Counted from the stretch's first letter, positions 1 to 8,395 are shown. The stretch: DNA of 29,699 nucleotides from an uncultured Kineothrix sp. (GCA_910587275.1 CAJUMD010000034.1:1-29699); one strand, 5' to 3'. Made by a program: numbers and translations. The notes: generated from the sequence alone by a model not told the origin.

Positions 1-59
1 CCTTCTTCTACTACTACATCATATACGTTTCCATTTACGGTAATGGTATAATTTTTCAT
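1..59 (-). CDS. Biotin carboxyl carrier protein, N-terminal fragment (runs off window)
   Basis: Only the first 19 codons are present, beginning MKNYTITVNGNVYDV, after which the gene leaves the left edge. This opening matches the start of the small biotin/lipoyl-attachment subunits of sodium-pumping decarboxylases, which carry CO2 on biotin between the carboxyltransferase and the membrane beta subunit. The start is supported by a good AGGAGG site about 7 nt upstream (positions 65-72 region). It lies 12 nt downstream of the OadG-like gene in the same direction, which fits the usual carboxyltransferase-gamma-biotin carrier order. The biotinyl-lysine motif is outside the window, so the call rests on the N-terminus and neighbours. 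Confidence 0.72.
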   Translation of the reverse strand, partial: MKNYTITVNGNVYDVVVEE

Positions 60-71
60 TTTTACTTCCTC

Positions 72-803
72 CTAGTATTTTCTTTTTCTAATCGATCTTA
101 CAACAAAACCATCGGTGGAAACAGCGCCCTCGCTCGCCGCAACAGCAGCCGCAATTACTGCCACCAATTCCAGGTCATCGGATAATTCTTCTTTTTCCAC
201 AATCTGCGCGATGGTATTATCCACCGGCTCCGCTTTCTTTTCTTCCTGCGGCTGCGGTTTGGTAAATGCAGCCTGAATCTTCGGAATAAAATTAAAGCAG
301 GAAATAATCAGGCTGATGAGAATCAGGATTACAAATACGGTTCCCATTCCGAGAAGCGTATTTAACGCCGCCTTCTCCATCAGTTCCCCCTGGGAATATA
401 TTACGTTTGTCGTAATGCTGGTTACTTCCAAAGCATCATCCGTCAGGATTTCCACATCGGCATCATGGTTGGAGCCGTCCACCTTTACATGGATGACCAC
501 TCCGTCTTCATTTAACTTCGCCGTCTTTTCCAAGATTCCGATATAACTACCCATATCAGCCTGGGCGCTTTCCCAACTGCCGGCTGCCGCCGCAAACACA
601 GGATCTTCCTTTTCCATCTGTGCCCTGTATTCCTCATATCCTGCGGAACAGCTCATCATAAGCTGCTGGACCATCTGTTCGCCGGCCTCCAGCGCTTCGG
701 CTTCCGTAATGTCCGTCCTGACATTCTCATTCTGCCCGCTTCCGCATGCGCTCACACCGAAGATACAGGTAATCATACCTAATACTAATAACCATTTTTT
801 CAT
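72..803 (-). CDS. OadG-type gamma subunit of a Na+-pumping decarboxylase, with lipoprotein signal
   Basis: The encoded protein is 243 aa from the ATG at 803. An in-frame ATG at 815 is possible, but the AAAGGA site at about 815-820 is better spaced for 803. Residues 4-20 form a hydrophobic signal ending in a lipobox-like VSAC. Residues about 21-145 look like a soluble, DUF3887-like segment. A single membrane helix follows at about 152-172 (GTVFVILILISLI), typical of OadG. The tail is proline/acid-rich, then Ala-rich, and ends in basic residues (VVRSIRKRKY). OadG subunits hold the carboxyltransferase to the membrane beta subunit. The gene starts 17 nt after the carboxyltransferase stop and precedes the biotin carrier. 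The family call is firm; lipid attachment is inferred from the motif alone. Confidence 0.82.
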   Translation of the reverse strand: MKKWLLVLGMITCIFGVSACGSGQNENVRTDITEAEALEAGEQMVQQLMMSCSAGYEEYRAQMEKEDPVFAAAAGSWESAQADMGSYIGILEKTAKLNEDGVVIHVKVDGSNHDADVEILTDDALEVTSITTNVIYSQGELMEKAALNTLLGMGTVFVILILISLIISCFNFIPKIQAAFTKPQPQEEKKAEPVDNTIAQIVEKEELSDDLELVAVIAAAVAASEGAVSTDGFVVRSIRKRKY

Positions 804-820
804 ATTAAGTAACATCCTTT

Positions 821-2251
821 CTAAACTGTACCGTGTTTTTTCGCCGGACGTTCTTCGTGCTTTGTATATAACATTTCAAACGCACCGATTACATATTTCC
901 TCGTGTCTTCCGGTGCCACGATCTGATCCACATATCCTCTCTTTGCCGCGCTTACCGCACTGGTCTGGAGCGCCGCATATTCTTTGGCACACTCATCAAT
1001 GGCTTCCGCACCCTTTCCGTCACAGATAATCTTAGCCGCCAGTTTGGCATCCATCGTACCGATTTCGGCATCCGGCCAAGCCATGGTAATATCCGCGCCG
1101 ATTGCCTTGGAGTTCATGGCTACATAAGCGCTTCCCATTGCTTTTAACGTTATGACATTCACCTTCGGAACGGTGGCATTTGCAAAAGCGTATGTAAGAC
1201 GCGCTGCTGCCTTCGCCATTTTCTTCTCCGCACATTTAGTGGACGCATAACCTTTTACGTTGGTCAAAGACAATACCGGAATGTCAAAAGCATCGCAGAA
1301 ACCAATGAAATCCGCCGCTTTTTCACAGCCTTCCGGGGAAAGCACGGCTTCAAACTTGTCCGCTGCTTTTCCGTCTTCCCCATACACTTCGGTACGGTTG
1401 GCAACCGCGCCTACCGTAGCGCCGTTTAACTTGATGAAACCTGTCACCATGTCTTTTGCGTAATTCCTCTTTGTCTCAAAGAATACCCCGTTGTCGGAAA
1501 TCTGGGAAAGCGCAATGGAAGTATCCCCCGCACAATTCTCCAACCCTTCGCATACACGGTTTAAATCATCCGCACATTCCTCGTACGCCATGGTATCCTC
1601 ATTATTTGCCGGAAGCATGGAAACCAGTTCACGAATCTGTGCAAGCACATCCGCTTCCCCAGCAACCACGTCCACAATGCCCGCTTCTTCGCTTTGGAAT
1701 GCAGCGGAAGCCGTATCGCATTTGGATACTTCGTTTCCGTCGATGGCATTCGGGGAATTCACGAACAGTTTCGCTTTCTTTTCTTCCATAAAAGTAAAAT
1801 CCGTCAATGTGGGAACTACCGCAAGCCCTCCGCCGCAGGTCCCGAAAATGGCGGTAATCTGCGGAATCACGCCGGAAGCATCCACCTGTTTTAAGTAAAT
1901 GCCGCCGAAACCGTTCAAGGCATCGGTAGCTTCCTGCAGCCTGAGTCCCGCGGAATCGATCAGCCCGATTACGGGAGCCCCTGTTTTCATCGCCAAATCA
2001 TAGAGGTTTGCAATCTTTTTCGCATGCATTTCACCGATGGTTCCGTTTAATACGGAAGCATCCTGACTATAAACATACACAAGATTGCCGTCGATGACTC
2101 CATAACCGGTGATTACACCGTCAGAAGGAGTTTCTGTCTGTTTCAGGTTGAAATCCGTCGCCCTTGCTGTTACGAGCGCTCCGATTTCAACGAAACTGTT
2201 TTCATCGAGTAAAGCATTGATTCTTTGACTCGCTTGTGAAGTAGTACTCAT
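821..2251 (-). CDS. Biotin-dependent acyl-CoA carboxyltransferase (methylmalonyl-CoA decarboxylase alpha type)
   Basis: The protein is 476 aa and contains both halves of a carboxyl transferase domain. The N-half has the glycine-rich stretch GTCGGGLAVVPTLTDFTF near residue 140. The C-half has AKDMVTGFIKLNGATVGAVAN, followed by a crotonase-like core with LTNVKGYAS and AMGSAYVAMNSKAIGAD. It is a little shorter than typical MmdA/PccB (about 510-530 aa). The family moves a carboxyl group between an acyl-CoA or oxoacid and biotin; in pump complexes the decarboxylation drives Na+ export. The neighbouring OadG-like and biotin-carrier genes favour the pump over acetyl-CoA carboxylase. The exact substrate (methylmalonyl-CoA, oxaloacetate or another) cannot be read from sequence. 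The ATG has GGAGGG seven bases upstream. Confidence 0.85.
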   Translation of the reverse strand: MSTTSQASQRINALLDENSFVEIGALVTARATDFNLKQTETPSDGVITGYGVIDGNLVYVYSQDASVLNGTIGEMHAKKIANLYDLAMKTGAPVIGLIDSAGLRLQEATDALNGFGGIYLKQVDASGVIPQITAIFGTCGGGLAVVPTLTDFTFMEEKKAKLFVNSPNAIDGNEVSKCDTASAAFQSEEAGIVDVVAGEADVLAQIRELVSMLPANNEDTMAYEECADDLNRVCEGLENCAGDTSIALSQISDNGVFFETKRNYAKDMVTGFIKLNGATVGAVANRTEVYGEDGKAADKFEAVLSPEGCEKAADFIGFCDAFDIPVLSLTNVKGYASTKCAEKKMAKAAARLTYAFANATVPKVNVITLKAMGSAYVAMNSKAIGADITMAWPDAEIGTMDAKLAAKIICDGKGAEAIDECAKEYAALQTSAVSAAKRGYVDQIVAPEDTRKYVIGAFEMLYTKHEERPAKKHGTV

Positions 2252-2304
2252 TTTTCAGCCCTCCATTTTATATTAAATAAATCAAAACGTAATCATACCA
2301 TAGT

Positions 2305-2351
2305 AGTATACCATAAAAGATGGAAATAGCATAGAAATTTTTTTTTTTTTT
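2305..2351 (-). promoter_or_regulatory. Extended -10 promoter with A-tract UP-like element for the decarboxylase operon
   Basis: On the minus strand a TGG-TATACT extended -10 (TATACT at 2305-2310) lies about 54 nt before the carboxyltransferase start. The -35 position (2328-2333, TATGCT) is weak. Directly upstream, 2338-2351 is a run of 14 T on the plus strand, which is A14 on the transcribed side, placed as an UP element would be. The extended -10 and the A-tract could compensate for the poor -35. This is assigned by motif only. Confidence 0.6.
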
Positions 2352-2394
2352 AACTTCTGTATAAAATCTTAATACTTTTACGGTATCCTGTCCG

Positions 2395-3723
2395 TCACAG
2401 GGAATAGCACATCCACAGATAGCGTACCATCCAGGGGAAATCCATTTTTTCCGTTCCTCCTGCCGTCCGTACCGGATATTCCCGCAAAAGTTCTCCGTCC
2501 AGGTAATAATTCACCGCCCCGACCCGCGTTCCTTTTTCTACGGGCGCCGTAAGTTTCTCCGGCAGCAGGACATTCCGCTCCACGTTTTCCCCGTCCCTTA
2601 ACAGGACGTTCAGTTCCCCGTCCCCCGTTTCCGACACCTCCAGGGGCAGGTATGCGGCGTCGTAGGGTTTTCCGCTTTCCGGCACACCGCCCTCCACCAA
2701 AAGAGGGGTCAGCGGCGCTTCCTCATACACGTTCCGGTATTCGTAATTTTCAAGCCCGTAATTCATAAGCTGTTTCGTATCACTCCATTTATAGCTTTTA
2801 TGGTTCGGCCAGCCACAGGCAAGCAGCGCCACCACAAAGGTCTTCCCGTCCCTTTTTAACGCCCCCACATAACAGTATCCGGCGTTGTTGGTAAATCCTG
2901 TTTTTCCCGAAAGCGCCCCGTCCATCATGGTCAGGAAAGCGTTGTGGTTGTTGCAGGAATAGCTGCCCTTCCCTTCCGCATCCGTAAAGAAATGGCTCTG
3001 GGTACGGGTCACTTCCAAAAACTCCCCGCTTTTTTCCGATTCCCCGATGCAGTATTTCATAATGCGCGCCAAATCCGCCGCCGTGGTGGAATGTACTTTC
3101 TGTCCGCCCTCCTTTTCATTCACCGAAGCATCCAAACCGTTTGGCGTGATAAAGAACGTATCCCGGCAGCCGATTTCCTTTGCCTTCTGATTCATCATGG
3201 CGGCAAACTCCTCCACGCTCCCCCCGACATGTTCCGCAATTGCCACCGCCGCATCGTTATGGGACTCCAACATCAGGGAATAGAGCAGGTCCCCCAGCCG
3301 GAATTCCTGCCCTTCGTACATGCCAAGGTGTACCTTTGGCTGCGCCGCGGCATAGGCGGAAACCGTAACGATATCGTCCGGGTTCCCGTTTTCCAGCGCA
3401 AGAATGCAGGTCATGATTTTGGTGGTGCTCGCCATGGGCAGCTTCTCCGTTTCGTTTTTCCCATATAAAATACGCCCGGAATCCGCATCCATAAGGACTG
3501 CAGAATGGGCGTAGAGCTGCAAGTTTGTACCGGTTTCATTCCCGTCCCCAGCTTCCGCTTGCACCGCTTCCTTCCATGCCTGTACCGCAACCGGCTGTTT
3601 TTCCATCCATGCGAAAAACAGGATAAAACATGCCATGCAGACGCCGGCTGTATTTACCTTGTACTTTTTTTCCTTCCTCCCTGTTTTCCTTCCTGTCTTC
3701 CTTCCGATTTTTCCATCCATCAT
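2395..3723 (-). CDS. D-alanyl-D-alanine carboxypeptidase (S11 family, PBP5/DacF type)
   Basis: The protein is 442 aa. It carries the three penicillin-binding active-site motifs: S99-TTK102 (SxxK), S154-HN156 (SxN) and K274-TG276. The family trims the terminal D-Ala from peptidoglycan stem peptides outside the membrane. The N-terminus is a basic leader (GRK-type repeats, residues 7-22) and one hydrophobic helix at about 25-40 (signal peptide or anchor). After the catalytic domain, residues about 330-425 form the beta-rich C-terminal domain of PBP5-like proteins. The start is the first of two adjacent ATGs, with AAGGA eight bases upstream. It lies downstream of scpB, an arrangement common in Firmicutes, behind a possible promoter of its own. 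A second S11 enzyme is encoded at 6331-7494. Confidence 0.9.
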   Translation of the reverse strand: MMDGKIGRKTGRKTGRKEKKYKVNTAGVCMACFILFFAWMEKQPVAVQAWKEAVQAEAGDGNETGTNLQLYAHSAVLMDADSGRILYGKNETEKLPMASTTKIMTCILALENGNPDDIVTVSAYAAAQPKVHLGMYEGQEFRLGDLLYSLMLESHNDAAVAIAEHVGGSVEEFAAMMNQKAKEIGCRDTFFITPNGLDASVNEKEGGQKVHSTTAADLARIMKYCIGESEKSGEFLEVTRTQSHFFTDAEGKGSYSCNNHNAFLTMMDGALSGKTGFTNNAGYCYVGALKRDGKTFVVALLACGWPNHKSYKWSDTKQLMNYGLENYEYRNVYEEAPLTPLLVEGGVPESGKPYDAAYLPLEVSETGDGELNVLLRDGENVERNVLLPEKLTAPVEKGTRVGAVNYYLDGELLREYPVRTAGGTEKMDFPWMVRYLWMCYSL

Positions 3724-3791
3724 TTCCGATTCCTTCTTGCCCTCCGGTATCCCCCGGTTTTTCCCGGCGGCTCCCGCTTGTCATTTATTCC

Positions 3792-3821
3792 ATTATATGA
3801 AGGAACCGGATAAATTAGAAA
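3792..3821 (-). promoter_or_regulatory. Possible promoter for the distal D,D-carboxypeptidase gene
   Basis: A perfect TATAAT (3792-3797, minus strand) lies about 70 nt before the carboxypeptidase ATG in the 170-nt gap after scpB. The -35 region has only a poor match (TTTCTA or TTCTAA with an 17-18 nt spacer). The call rests almost wholly on the -10 hexamer. Confidence 0.38.
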
Positions 3822-3893
3822 AAGAATGGGATAAATGGTGGAGGAATACACGGACAGAAGCCGTTTGACGGGCATGGGAAACGGGATTGGAGG

Positions 3894-4463
3894 TCAGATA
3901 TCCAACTGAAGCTGGACTTCCGATTCCGCCTGCTGTTTAAATTCTTCCATCTGGACTGCGCTTAGCTCCGGCAGTTCTTCCAAGGATTTCACGCCGAAGC
4001 TCCTTAGAAACTCCTCCGTGGTCCCGAACAGCAACGGACGTCCGGGCGCATCCATCCTGCCTACCTCGCAGACCAAACCGAATTCCACCAGACGGTTCAC
4101 TGCATGGTCACAGCTCACTCCCCTGATTTTCCCGATTTCCAGCTTGGTGATGGGCTGTTTATACGCAATGATGGAGAGGGTTTCCATCAAGGTATCCGTC
4201 AGCACGAATTTCCTCGGTGTCTTGGCAATCTGAATCAAATGCTCGTACATCTCCGGCTTGGTACACAGTTGTACCGCATCTTCCAGTTCAATCAGCATAA
4301 TTCCCCTGTCCTTTTTCCCGTAACGGGTTTTCATGCCTGCAAGGATTTCCCTCGTCTGTGCCACGTCTTCCCCTATTACTTCTGCCAGCCTTGCCACTTC
4401 CACCGAATCCCCCATGGTAAATAAAATGGCTTCCATGACCGCTTCCGCCTGCTTCCTCTCCAC
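3894..4463 (-). CDS. scpB: Segregation and condensation protein B
   Basis: With the GTG start at 4463 the protein is 189 aa, the usual ScpB length. The frame is open to 4529, but that would put 22 extra residues inside the scpA end. The GTG has an AGGGGG site eight bases upstream, right after the scpA stop at 4481. The sequence shows the paired winged-helix pattern: AVMEAILFTMGDSVEVARLAEVI, then LSIIAYKQPITKLEIGKIRGV, and a C-terminal LFGTTEEFLRSFGVKSLEELP. ScpB dimers bind the kleisin ScpA and, with SMC, form bacterial condensin for chromosome compaction and segregation. The gene is co-transcribed with scpA. Confidence 0.94.
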   Translation of the reverse strand: MERKQAEAVMEAILFTMGDSVEVARLAEVIGEDVAQTREILAGMKTRYGKKDRGIMLIELEDAVQLCTKPEMYEHLIQIAKTPRKFVLTDTLMETLSIIAYKQPITKLEIGKIRGVSCDHAVNRLVEFGLVCEVGRMDAPGRPLLFGTTEEFLRSFGVKSLEELPELSAVQMEEFKQQAESEVQLQLDI

Positions 4464-4480
4464 GTTTCCGCCCCCTGTTT

Positions 4481-5239
4481 CTATGCCGTCTCCGCCCTGT
4501 GCTTTGACGTAATCATAATATCGCTGCATATGCCGTCCTGCTCGATATCGATAAGCCCTGTTTTCATCATTTCCAAAATAACAAGAAAAGTAACGATAAT
4601 CTCCATTTTACTGTGCTGTTTTTCCAAAAGCTGGCGGAAACTGAACCGTCCGTGGCTGCGCACATACTGCTCCACATAAACGGTTTTTAAGTCCATGTCC
4701 ACTTCGTCCTTTTCAATATTGCCGAATGTACTTCTCACGGGATCGATTTTATCCTTCTGGCGCTTCATCATGAACCGGAACATTTCATGCAGCTTGTTTA
4801 AATTCACATCGGCGAGGAGGGATTCGTAGTCTATGGGCTGACGGTAATCCGCTACCTCTTTCGGAAGGAGCTGTTCCCGGTACAGGGTTCTTGCGGCATC
4901 CACCTGCCTGTCCCGCAGTTCAAAGGACATATACTTGTACATTTTGTATTCTAACAGCTTCTGTACCAGTTCCGCACGCGGGTCTTCTTCCTCCCCTTCT
5001 TCGTTGATTTCTTTCGGAAGGAGCATGCGGCACTTAATGTCGATTAGGGTCGCCGCCATAACGAGGAACTCGCTCACCACGTTCATGTCCTCCGTTTCCA
5101 TTTGACGGATATAGGCGAGGTACTGCTCCGTAATTTCCACAATGGGAATGTCATAAATGTCTATTTTGTTTTTTTCTATCAAATGAAGCAAAAGGTCCAG
5201 GGGACCTTCAAACACTTCCAGTTTTACGGGAATTGCCAT
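4481..5239 (-). CDS. scpA: Segregation and condensation protein A (kleisin)
   Basis: The protein begins MAIPVKLEVFEGPLDLLLHL, the classic ScpA N-terminal helix that binds the SMC neck, and is 252 aa. The frame stays open to an ATG at 5281, but the promoter below would begin transcription at about that base. The ATG at 5239 has AAAGGA at eight bases, so it is preferred. The middle is acidic (NEEGEEEDPRAELVQKLLEYK) and the C-terminus holds the winged helix that contacts the SMC head (MEIIVTFLVILEMMKTGLI). ScpA bridges the SMC heads in condensin. The stop at 4481 precedes the scpB GTG by 17 nt. Confidence 0.95.
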   Translation of the reverse strand: MAIPVKLEVFEGPLDLLLHLIEKNKIDIYDIPIVEITEQYLAYIRQMETEDMNVVSEFLVMAATLIDIKCRMLLPKEINEEGEEEDPRAELVQKLLEYKMYKYMSFELRDRQVDAARTLYREQLLPKEVADYRQPIDYESLLADVNLNKLHEMFRFMMKRQKDKIDPVRSTFGNIEKDEVDMDLKTVYVEQYVRSHGRFSFRQLLEKQHSKMEIIVTFLVILEMMKTGLIDIEQDGICSDIMITSKHRAETA

Positions 5240-5286
5240 GGCGCTTTTCCTTTCCGGCGTCCTGTGTGTTTTGGACTGCATTTCCT

Positions 5287-5315
5287 ATTTTATATAAAAA
5301 TGCCTGGATTTTCAA
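5287..5315 (-). promoter_or_regulatory. SigA-type promoter for scpAB
   Basis: On the minus strand TTGAAA (5310-5315) and TAAAAT (5287-5292) are separated by exactly 17 nt. Transcription would start near 5280, giving a leader of about 40 nt before the scpA ATG at 5239. Confidence 0.68.
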
Positions 5316-5346
5316 GACATTATTTTTATATCCATACTTTCATACT

Positions 5347-6225
5347 TCAGGGGATGGCACACGTCTCGCAATCCACTACCACCAGTTCCCCCGGATTGAA
5401 TATCCTTATGGGAATGGTATGCATTCCAAGCCCCCTGCCAAGAATCATGCGGCGGCCGGATTCTTCATACAGACCGCCGTCATATTTCGGGAAAATACGG
5501 ACGGACGGGGAAATAACGCCGCCAAGCAACGGAAGCCGCATGACGCCGCCGTGTACATGTCCCGACAACGTAAGATCCGCCCCCCATGCGGCATACTGCT
5601 TAAAATAGTCGGGATTATGGGCAATCAGGAGTTCCATGCAGTCTTTGTCTGCCTTCCCCAGCAGCTTCTCCATGTACTGCCTGTCCATGGACGTCCGGCG
5701 CAGCCTTTTATAATAACGGCGTCCTATTTCCAAACCGCAGATTTCCATATGATATTCCGGCAGGTAAACGCGTCCGTTTTCCAACAGACGTACCCCGCTT
5801 TTTCTTAATTCCCTCGCATAAGTATCGTAAATGTCCCCATAGTCTTCCCGGTATACCTTTATCCGGTATTCATGGTTGCCGTTGCCGTAATAGACCGGAT
5901 ATTCCGCGGCAAGGCGGCGCAGGAAAGCAAGAGGTTCCTGTATCCTTGTCTTCTCCCCGTTTGCCGTCACCATATCCCCCGCAACCAAAACCAAATCCGG
6001 TTCCTGTTCCCTTACCGCCTGTAAAAGACGCCCGTTGCCGGCACCGTACTCTTTGTTATGGAGATCCGACAGCATGACAATCCGGCATTTTTTCCGTAAT
6101 TTCGGTGATGTGATGCGGTATTTTGCCACCACAAAACGGCGGCTGTCCCTTACCGCCGCCATCGCAAAAAAGAAAAACAGCGCGGCAGGCGGTATGGAGA
6201 GAATAAAGGGGTGTCTGATTGACAT
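5347..6225 (-). CDS. Membrane-anchored calcineurin-like metallophosphoesterase (YkuE/YaeI type)
   Basis: The protein is 292 aa. It has one N-terminal hydrophobic helix at about residues 7-24 (ILSIPPAALFFFFAMAAV). All metallophosphoesterase metal-ligand motifs follow: D54-L-H56 in MLSDLHN, GD84 in VAGDM, GNHE at 116-119, H203 in IAHNPDYF and GHVHGG at 222-227. Family members hydrolyse phosphodiesters, for example UDP-diacylglucosamine-like or cyclic substrates, using a di-metal centre; the substrate here is unknown. It has its own strong promoter and lies upstream of scpAB in the same direction. Confidence 0.88.
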   Translation of the reverse strand: MSIRHPFILSIPPAALFFFFAMAAVRDSRRFVVAKYRITSPKLRKKCRIVMLSDLHNKEYGAGNGRLLQAVREQEPDLVLVAGDMVTANGEKTRIQEPLAFLRRLAAEYPVYYGNGNHEYRIKVYREDYGDIYDTYARELRKSGVRLLENGRVYLPEYHMEICGLEIGRRYYKRLRRTSMDRQYMEKLLGKADKDCMELLIAHNPDYFKQYAAWGADLTLSGHVHGGVMRLPLLGGVISPSVRIFPKYDGGLYEESGRRMILGRGLGMHTIPIRIFNPGELVVVDCETCAIP

Positions 6226-6279
6226 GGTTCCTGTCCTTTCACTTTAGGTTTTTTGTTTTATGCTTATTTACAGTATCTT

Positions 6280-6308
6280 ATTATACCCAAATTCAGTTTT
6301 CTTTTCAA
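6280..6308 (-). promoter_or_regulatory. SigA-type promoter for the metallophosphoesterase gene
   Basis: The minus strand has TTGAAA (6303-6308), a 17-nt spacer and a perfect TATAAT (6280-6285), about 50 nt before the ATG at 6225. Confidence 0.78.
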
Positions 6309-6330
6309 CAAAATCCGTACACCGCTCCTC

Positions 6331-7494
6331 CTAAAGCAAAAACAATCGCACCAGTTTCACCACATAATCACGGTATCCCGCCTTCTCCACGGCCTTTGCC
6401 GCCACGATGGATACGCCCCCAATCCGCTGTCCGTCCAGCCGGTAGACTGCCTCGCCCACCGCCTGCCCTTCCGCCACCGGCGCTTCCACCATTTCCGGCA
6501 GGGTGATGGTTTCTTCTATTTGGGACAAATTGCTCCCCTTGGTGTCCAAATAACGGAATTCTCCCGCAAAGCTCAGATTTACTTCATCTTCCACGCCTCC
6601 TTTCACGGTAAGGGAGGGAAGGGATTCCTTGTTTTCGTCCACGTATACGTTGCTCACGCTGTATCCGAAATTCAGGAGCGCCACGGCATCCTGGAAACGC
6701 ACTTTATTGTCCGGCGCCCCCATCACCACGGCAATTAAATCAATACCGTCCTTGCTCGCCGTGGCGGACAGACAGTATTTTGCCTTGCTGGTGGAACCGG
6801 TTTTCAGCCCGGTCGCCCATTCGTACTGTTTCAACAGCTTATTGGTACTGGACAGGGTAAACGTGGTGGTTCCCTGTCTCGTCACATGGGTTATGTCCTC
6901 CATCCATATCTTCGTATAATTATAAACTTCCGGATGCTTCGTCACCAGTTCCCGGGACATGACTGCCACATCCCTCGCCGTAGTATAATGTTCATCGGAA
7001 TCCGTCAGCCCGCAGCAGTCCACGAAATGGGTATTATCCATCCGCAGGTCCTCGGCTCTTTGGTTCATCATTGCCACAAATTCCTCCTCGCTTCCCGCGA
7101 TGTATTCCGCCACCGCCACGCAGGCATCGTTGCCGGACGACACGGCAATGCATTTTATCATGGTATCCAAAGTCTGTACTTCCCCTTCCTCCAGAAAAAC
7201 CTGCGACCCACCCATGGATTTGGCATGGGCGCTGGTAATCACGTCGTCCTCCAAATGAATCCTGCCCGTATCCAACTGGTCAAAAATAAGCAGCAGGGTC
7301 ATAATCTTCGTAATGCTTGCCGGACTCCTCCTTACATCCGCATCCTTTTCACATACAAGCTGCCCCGTGGATGCCTCCACCACGATGTAAGAAGGCGCGG
7401 ACACCTCCGGCACCGCCTGCGCATACTGTACCTGCGCCAGCATCAGGCCGATACTGAATGCAAAGCAAACTGCAGTTCTCACCAATCTTTTCAC
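6331..7494 (-). CDS. D-alanyl-D-alanine carboxypeptidase (S11 family, DacF/PBP5 type)
   Basis: The open frame begins with a TTG at 7509, but a GGGAG site (about 7503-7507) is correctly spaced for the GTG at 7494, giving 387 aa. A basic and hydrophobic signal peptide (VKRLVRTAVCFAFSIGLMLA) ends near AQA. The catalytic motifs are S60-ITK63, S120-GN122 and K231-TG233 (GTG numbering). Residues about 260-360 form the PBP5-type C-terminal beta domain, and the last residues (VVKLVRLFLL) may act as an amphipathic membrane anchor. The role is peptidoglycan D,D-carboxypeptidation, as for the enzyme at 2395-3723; the two proteins are clearly divergent. A TATAAT at 7524-7529 just after the upstream terminator may be its -10, with no convincing -35. 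Confidence 0.9.
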   Translation of the reverse strand: MKRLVRTAVCFAFSIGLMLAQVQYAQAVPEVSAPSYIVVEASTGQLVCEKDADVRRSPASITKIMTLLLIFDQLDTGRIHLEDDVITSAHAKSMGGSQVFLEEGEVQTLDTMIKCIAVSSGNDACVAVAEYIAGSEEEFVAMMNQRAEDLRMDNTHFVDCCGLTDSDEHYTTARDVAVMSRELVTKHPEVYNYTKIWMEDITHVTRQGTTTFTLSSTNKLLKQYEWATGLKTGSTSKAKYCLSATASKDGIDLIAVVMGAPDNKVRFQDAVALLNFGYSVSNVYVDENKESLPSLTVKGGVEDEVNLSFAGEFRYLDTKGSNLSQIEETITLPEMVEAPVAEGQAVGEAVYRLDGQRIGGVSIVAAKAVEKAGYRDYVVKLVRLFLL

Positions 7495-7533
7495 ACTCAA
7501 CGCTCCCAAATATGTATTCTACTATTATAAATA

Positions 7534-7564
7534 TAAAAAAACGGCTCCGTGTAGAACCGTTTTT
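7534..7564 (-). terminator. Rho-independent terminator after the PF06541 membrane protein gene
   Basis: The arms are 7538-7544 and 7557-7563 (AAAACGG / CCGTTTT). On the minus strand the stem is followed by a run of seven T and then an AT-rich stretch. It lies about 75 nt downstream of the gene ending at 7639. Confidence 0.75.
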
Positions 7565-7638
7565 CCGCAGAATTTCCCATATTTATCACGCAACGCCCAT
7601 AACCGGCATCCCATGTTTCCCGCTCCGTACAGGATGCG

Positions 7639-8232
7639 TTAATACCACCTTGCCTTAAAATTTTCATACCGGTCCATCAGTTTTTCCTTCTTTTCCCTGA
7701 TATCGATATGGAAGGCATTCATTAACTGGATGACGTAGTCCACCGTCACCACCGCCAAAACCACACAGCAGAATTTACTCCCTAAAGAAAAGCTCCAGCG
7801 GTCGATAAACGCCATCACCCTCGAATGGAGAAACAGGATAATTATGACCGCATAAAAACCCCACGCCACCGTGCTCTCCAAACAGACAATTCCCTTATAA
7901 TTACAGGGTTTGTCGTTATAATCCCACCAAACCTCGCCAAACAGGCGCAGCATCAGCTTTCCAACGAGGAATTCAAATAACGTGGCCAAAACCGCCCCGA
8001 CCAAATAGAGCTTAAACACATCTTTTTCCAAAGGATGCAGCACCAAATACCCGATGACCGCGCCAAAACCGTAAATCGGGCAGAACGGGCTTCTGGCAAA
8101 CCCACGGTTTGTCAGCTTATGATTACAAAACGACATATATATGGATTCCACCAGCCATCCCATGATGCTGTAAATGATAAATGCAGAAACAAGATGATAG
8201 ACATCCGTCCCGAAAACTTCTTTCGTCCACAT
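7639..8232 (-). CDS. Integral membrane protein, PF06541 (putative ABC transporter permease, CmpB type)
   Basis: The start at 8232 (MWTKEVFG) gives 197 aa and has GGGGAG seven bases upstream. The longer open frame to 8388 runs through the rpsU terminator and is not used. The sequence has five to six hydrophobic segments and the family signature: GWLVESIYMS, NRGFARSPFCPIYGFG, then ATLFEFLVGKLMLRLFGEVWWDYND and IVCLESTVAWG. Pfam labels the family as an ABC-type transport permease, but no ATPase or binding protein is nearby and the function is not established. The C-terminal tail is charged and cytoplasmic-looking. The gene follows rpsU and is bounded by a terminator on each side. Confidence 0.78.
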   Translation of the reverse strand: MWTKEVFGTDVYHLVSAFIIYSIMGWLVESIYMSFCNHKLTNRGFARSPFCPIYGFGAVIGYLVLHPLEKDVFKLYLVGAVLATLFEFLVGKLMLRLFGEVWWDYNDKPCNYKGIVCLESTVAWGFYAVIIILFLHSRVMAFIDRWSFSLGSKFCCVVLAVVTVDYVIQLMNAFHIDIREKKEKLMDRYENFKARWY

Positions 8233-8351
8233 AATCTTCTCCCCCCTGCAGCTCCGTGCAGCCAAATAAGAAAAAAGCCCTCCCTTGCCCAACGTGCCAA
8301 ACACCCGCCGGCTTTCGCTGACCTTTTCCCCAAAGCCCTTATGTATACAAC

Positions 8352-8376
8352 AAAATCCCTGACGGTTTATCAGGGA
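8352..8376 (-). terminator. Rho-independent terminator after rpsU
   Basis: A perfect 7-bp stem TCCCTGA / TCAGGGA (8370-8376 with 8356-8362) has a 7-nt loop and is followed on the minus strand by TTTTGTTG. It begins 20 nt after the rpsU stop. Confidence 0.7.
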
Positions 8377-8395
8377 CTTGTCATTCACATAATTA

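Noticed and set aside
3536..3784. Minus-strand 82-codon frame upstream of and overlapping the carboxypeptidase start
   Set aside because: It is Lys/Glu/Gly-rich low-complexity from the GRK repeat DNA read in another frame, with no independent support.
8233..8388. N-terminal extension of the PF06541 protein
   Set aside because: It would translate the rpsU terminator and is not hydrophobic in the family pattern, while a strong ribosome-binding site precedes the ATG at 8232.
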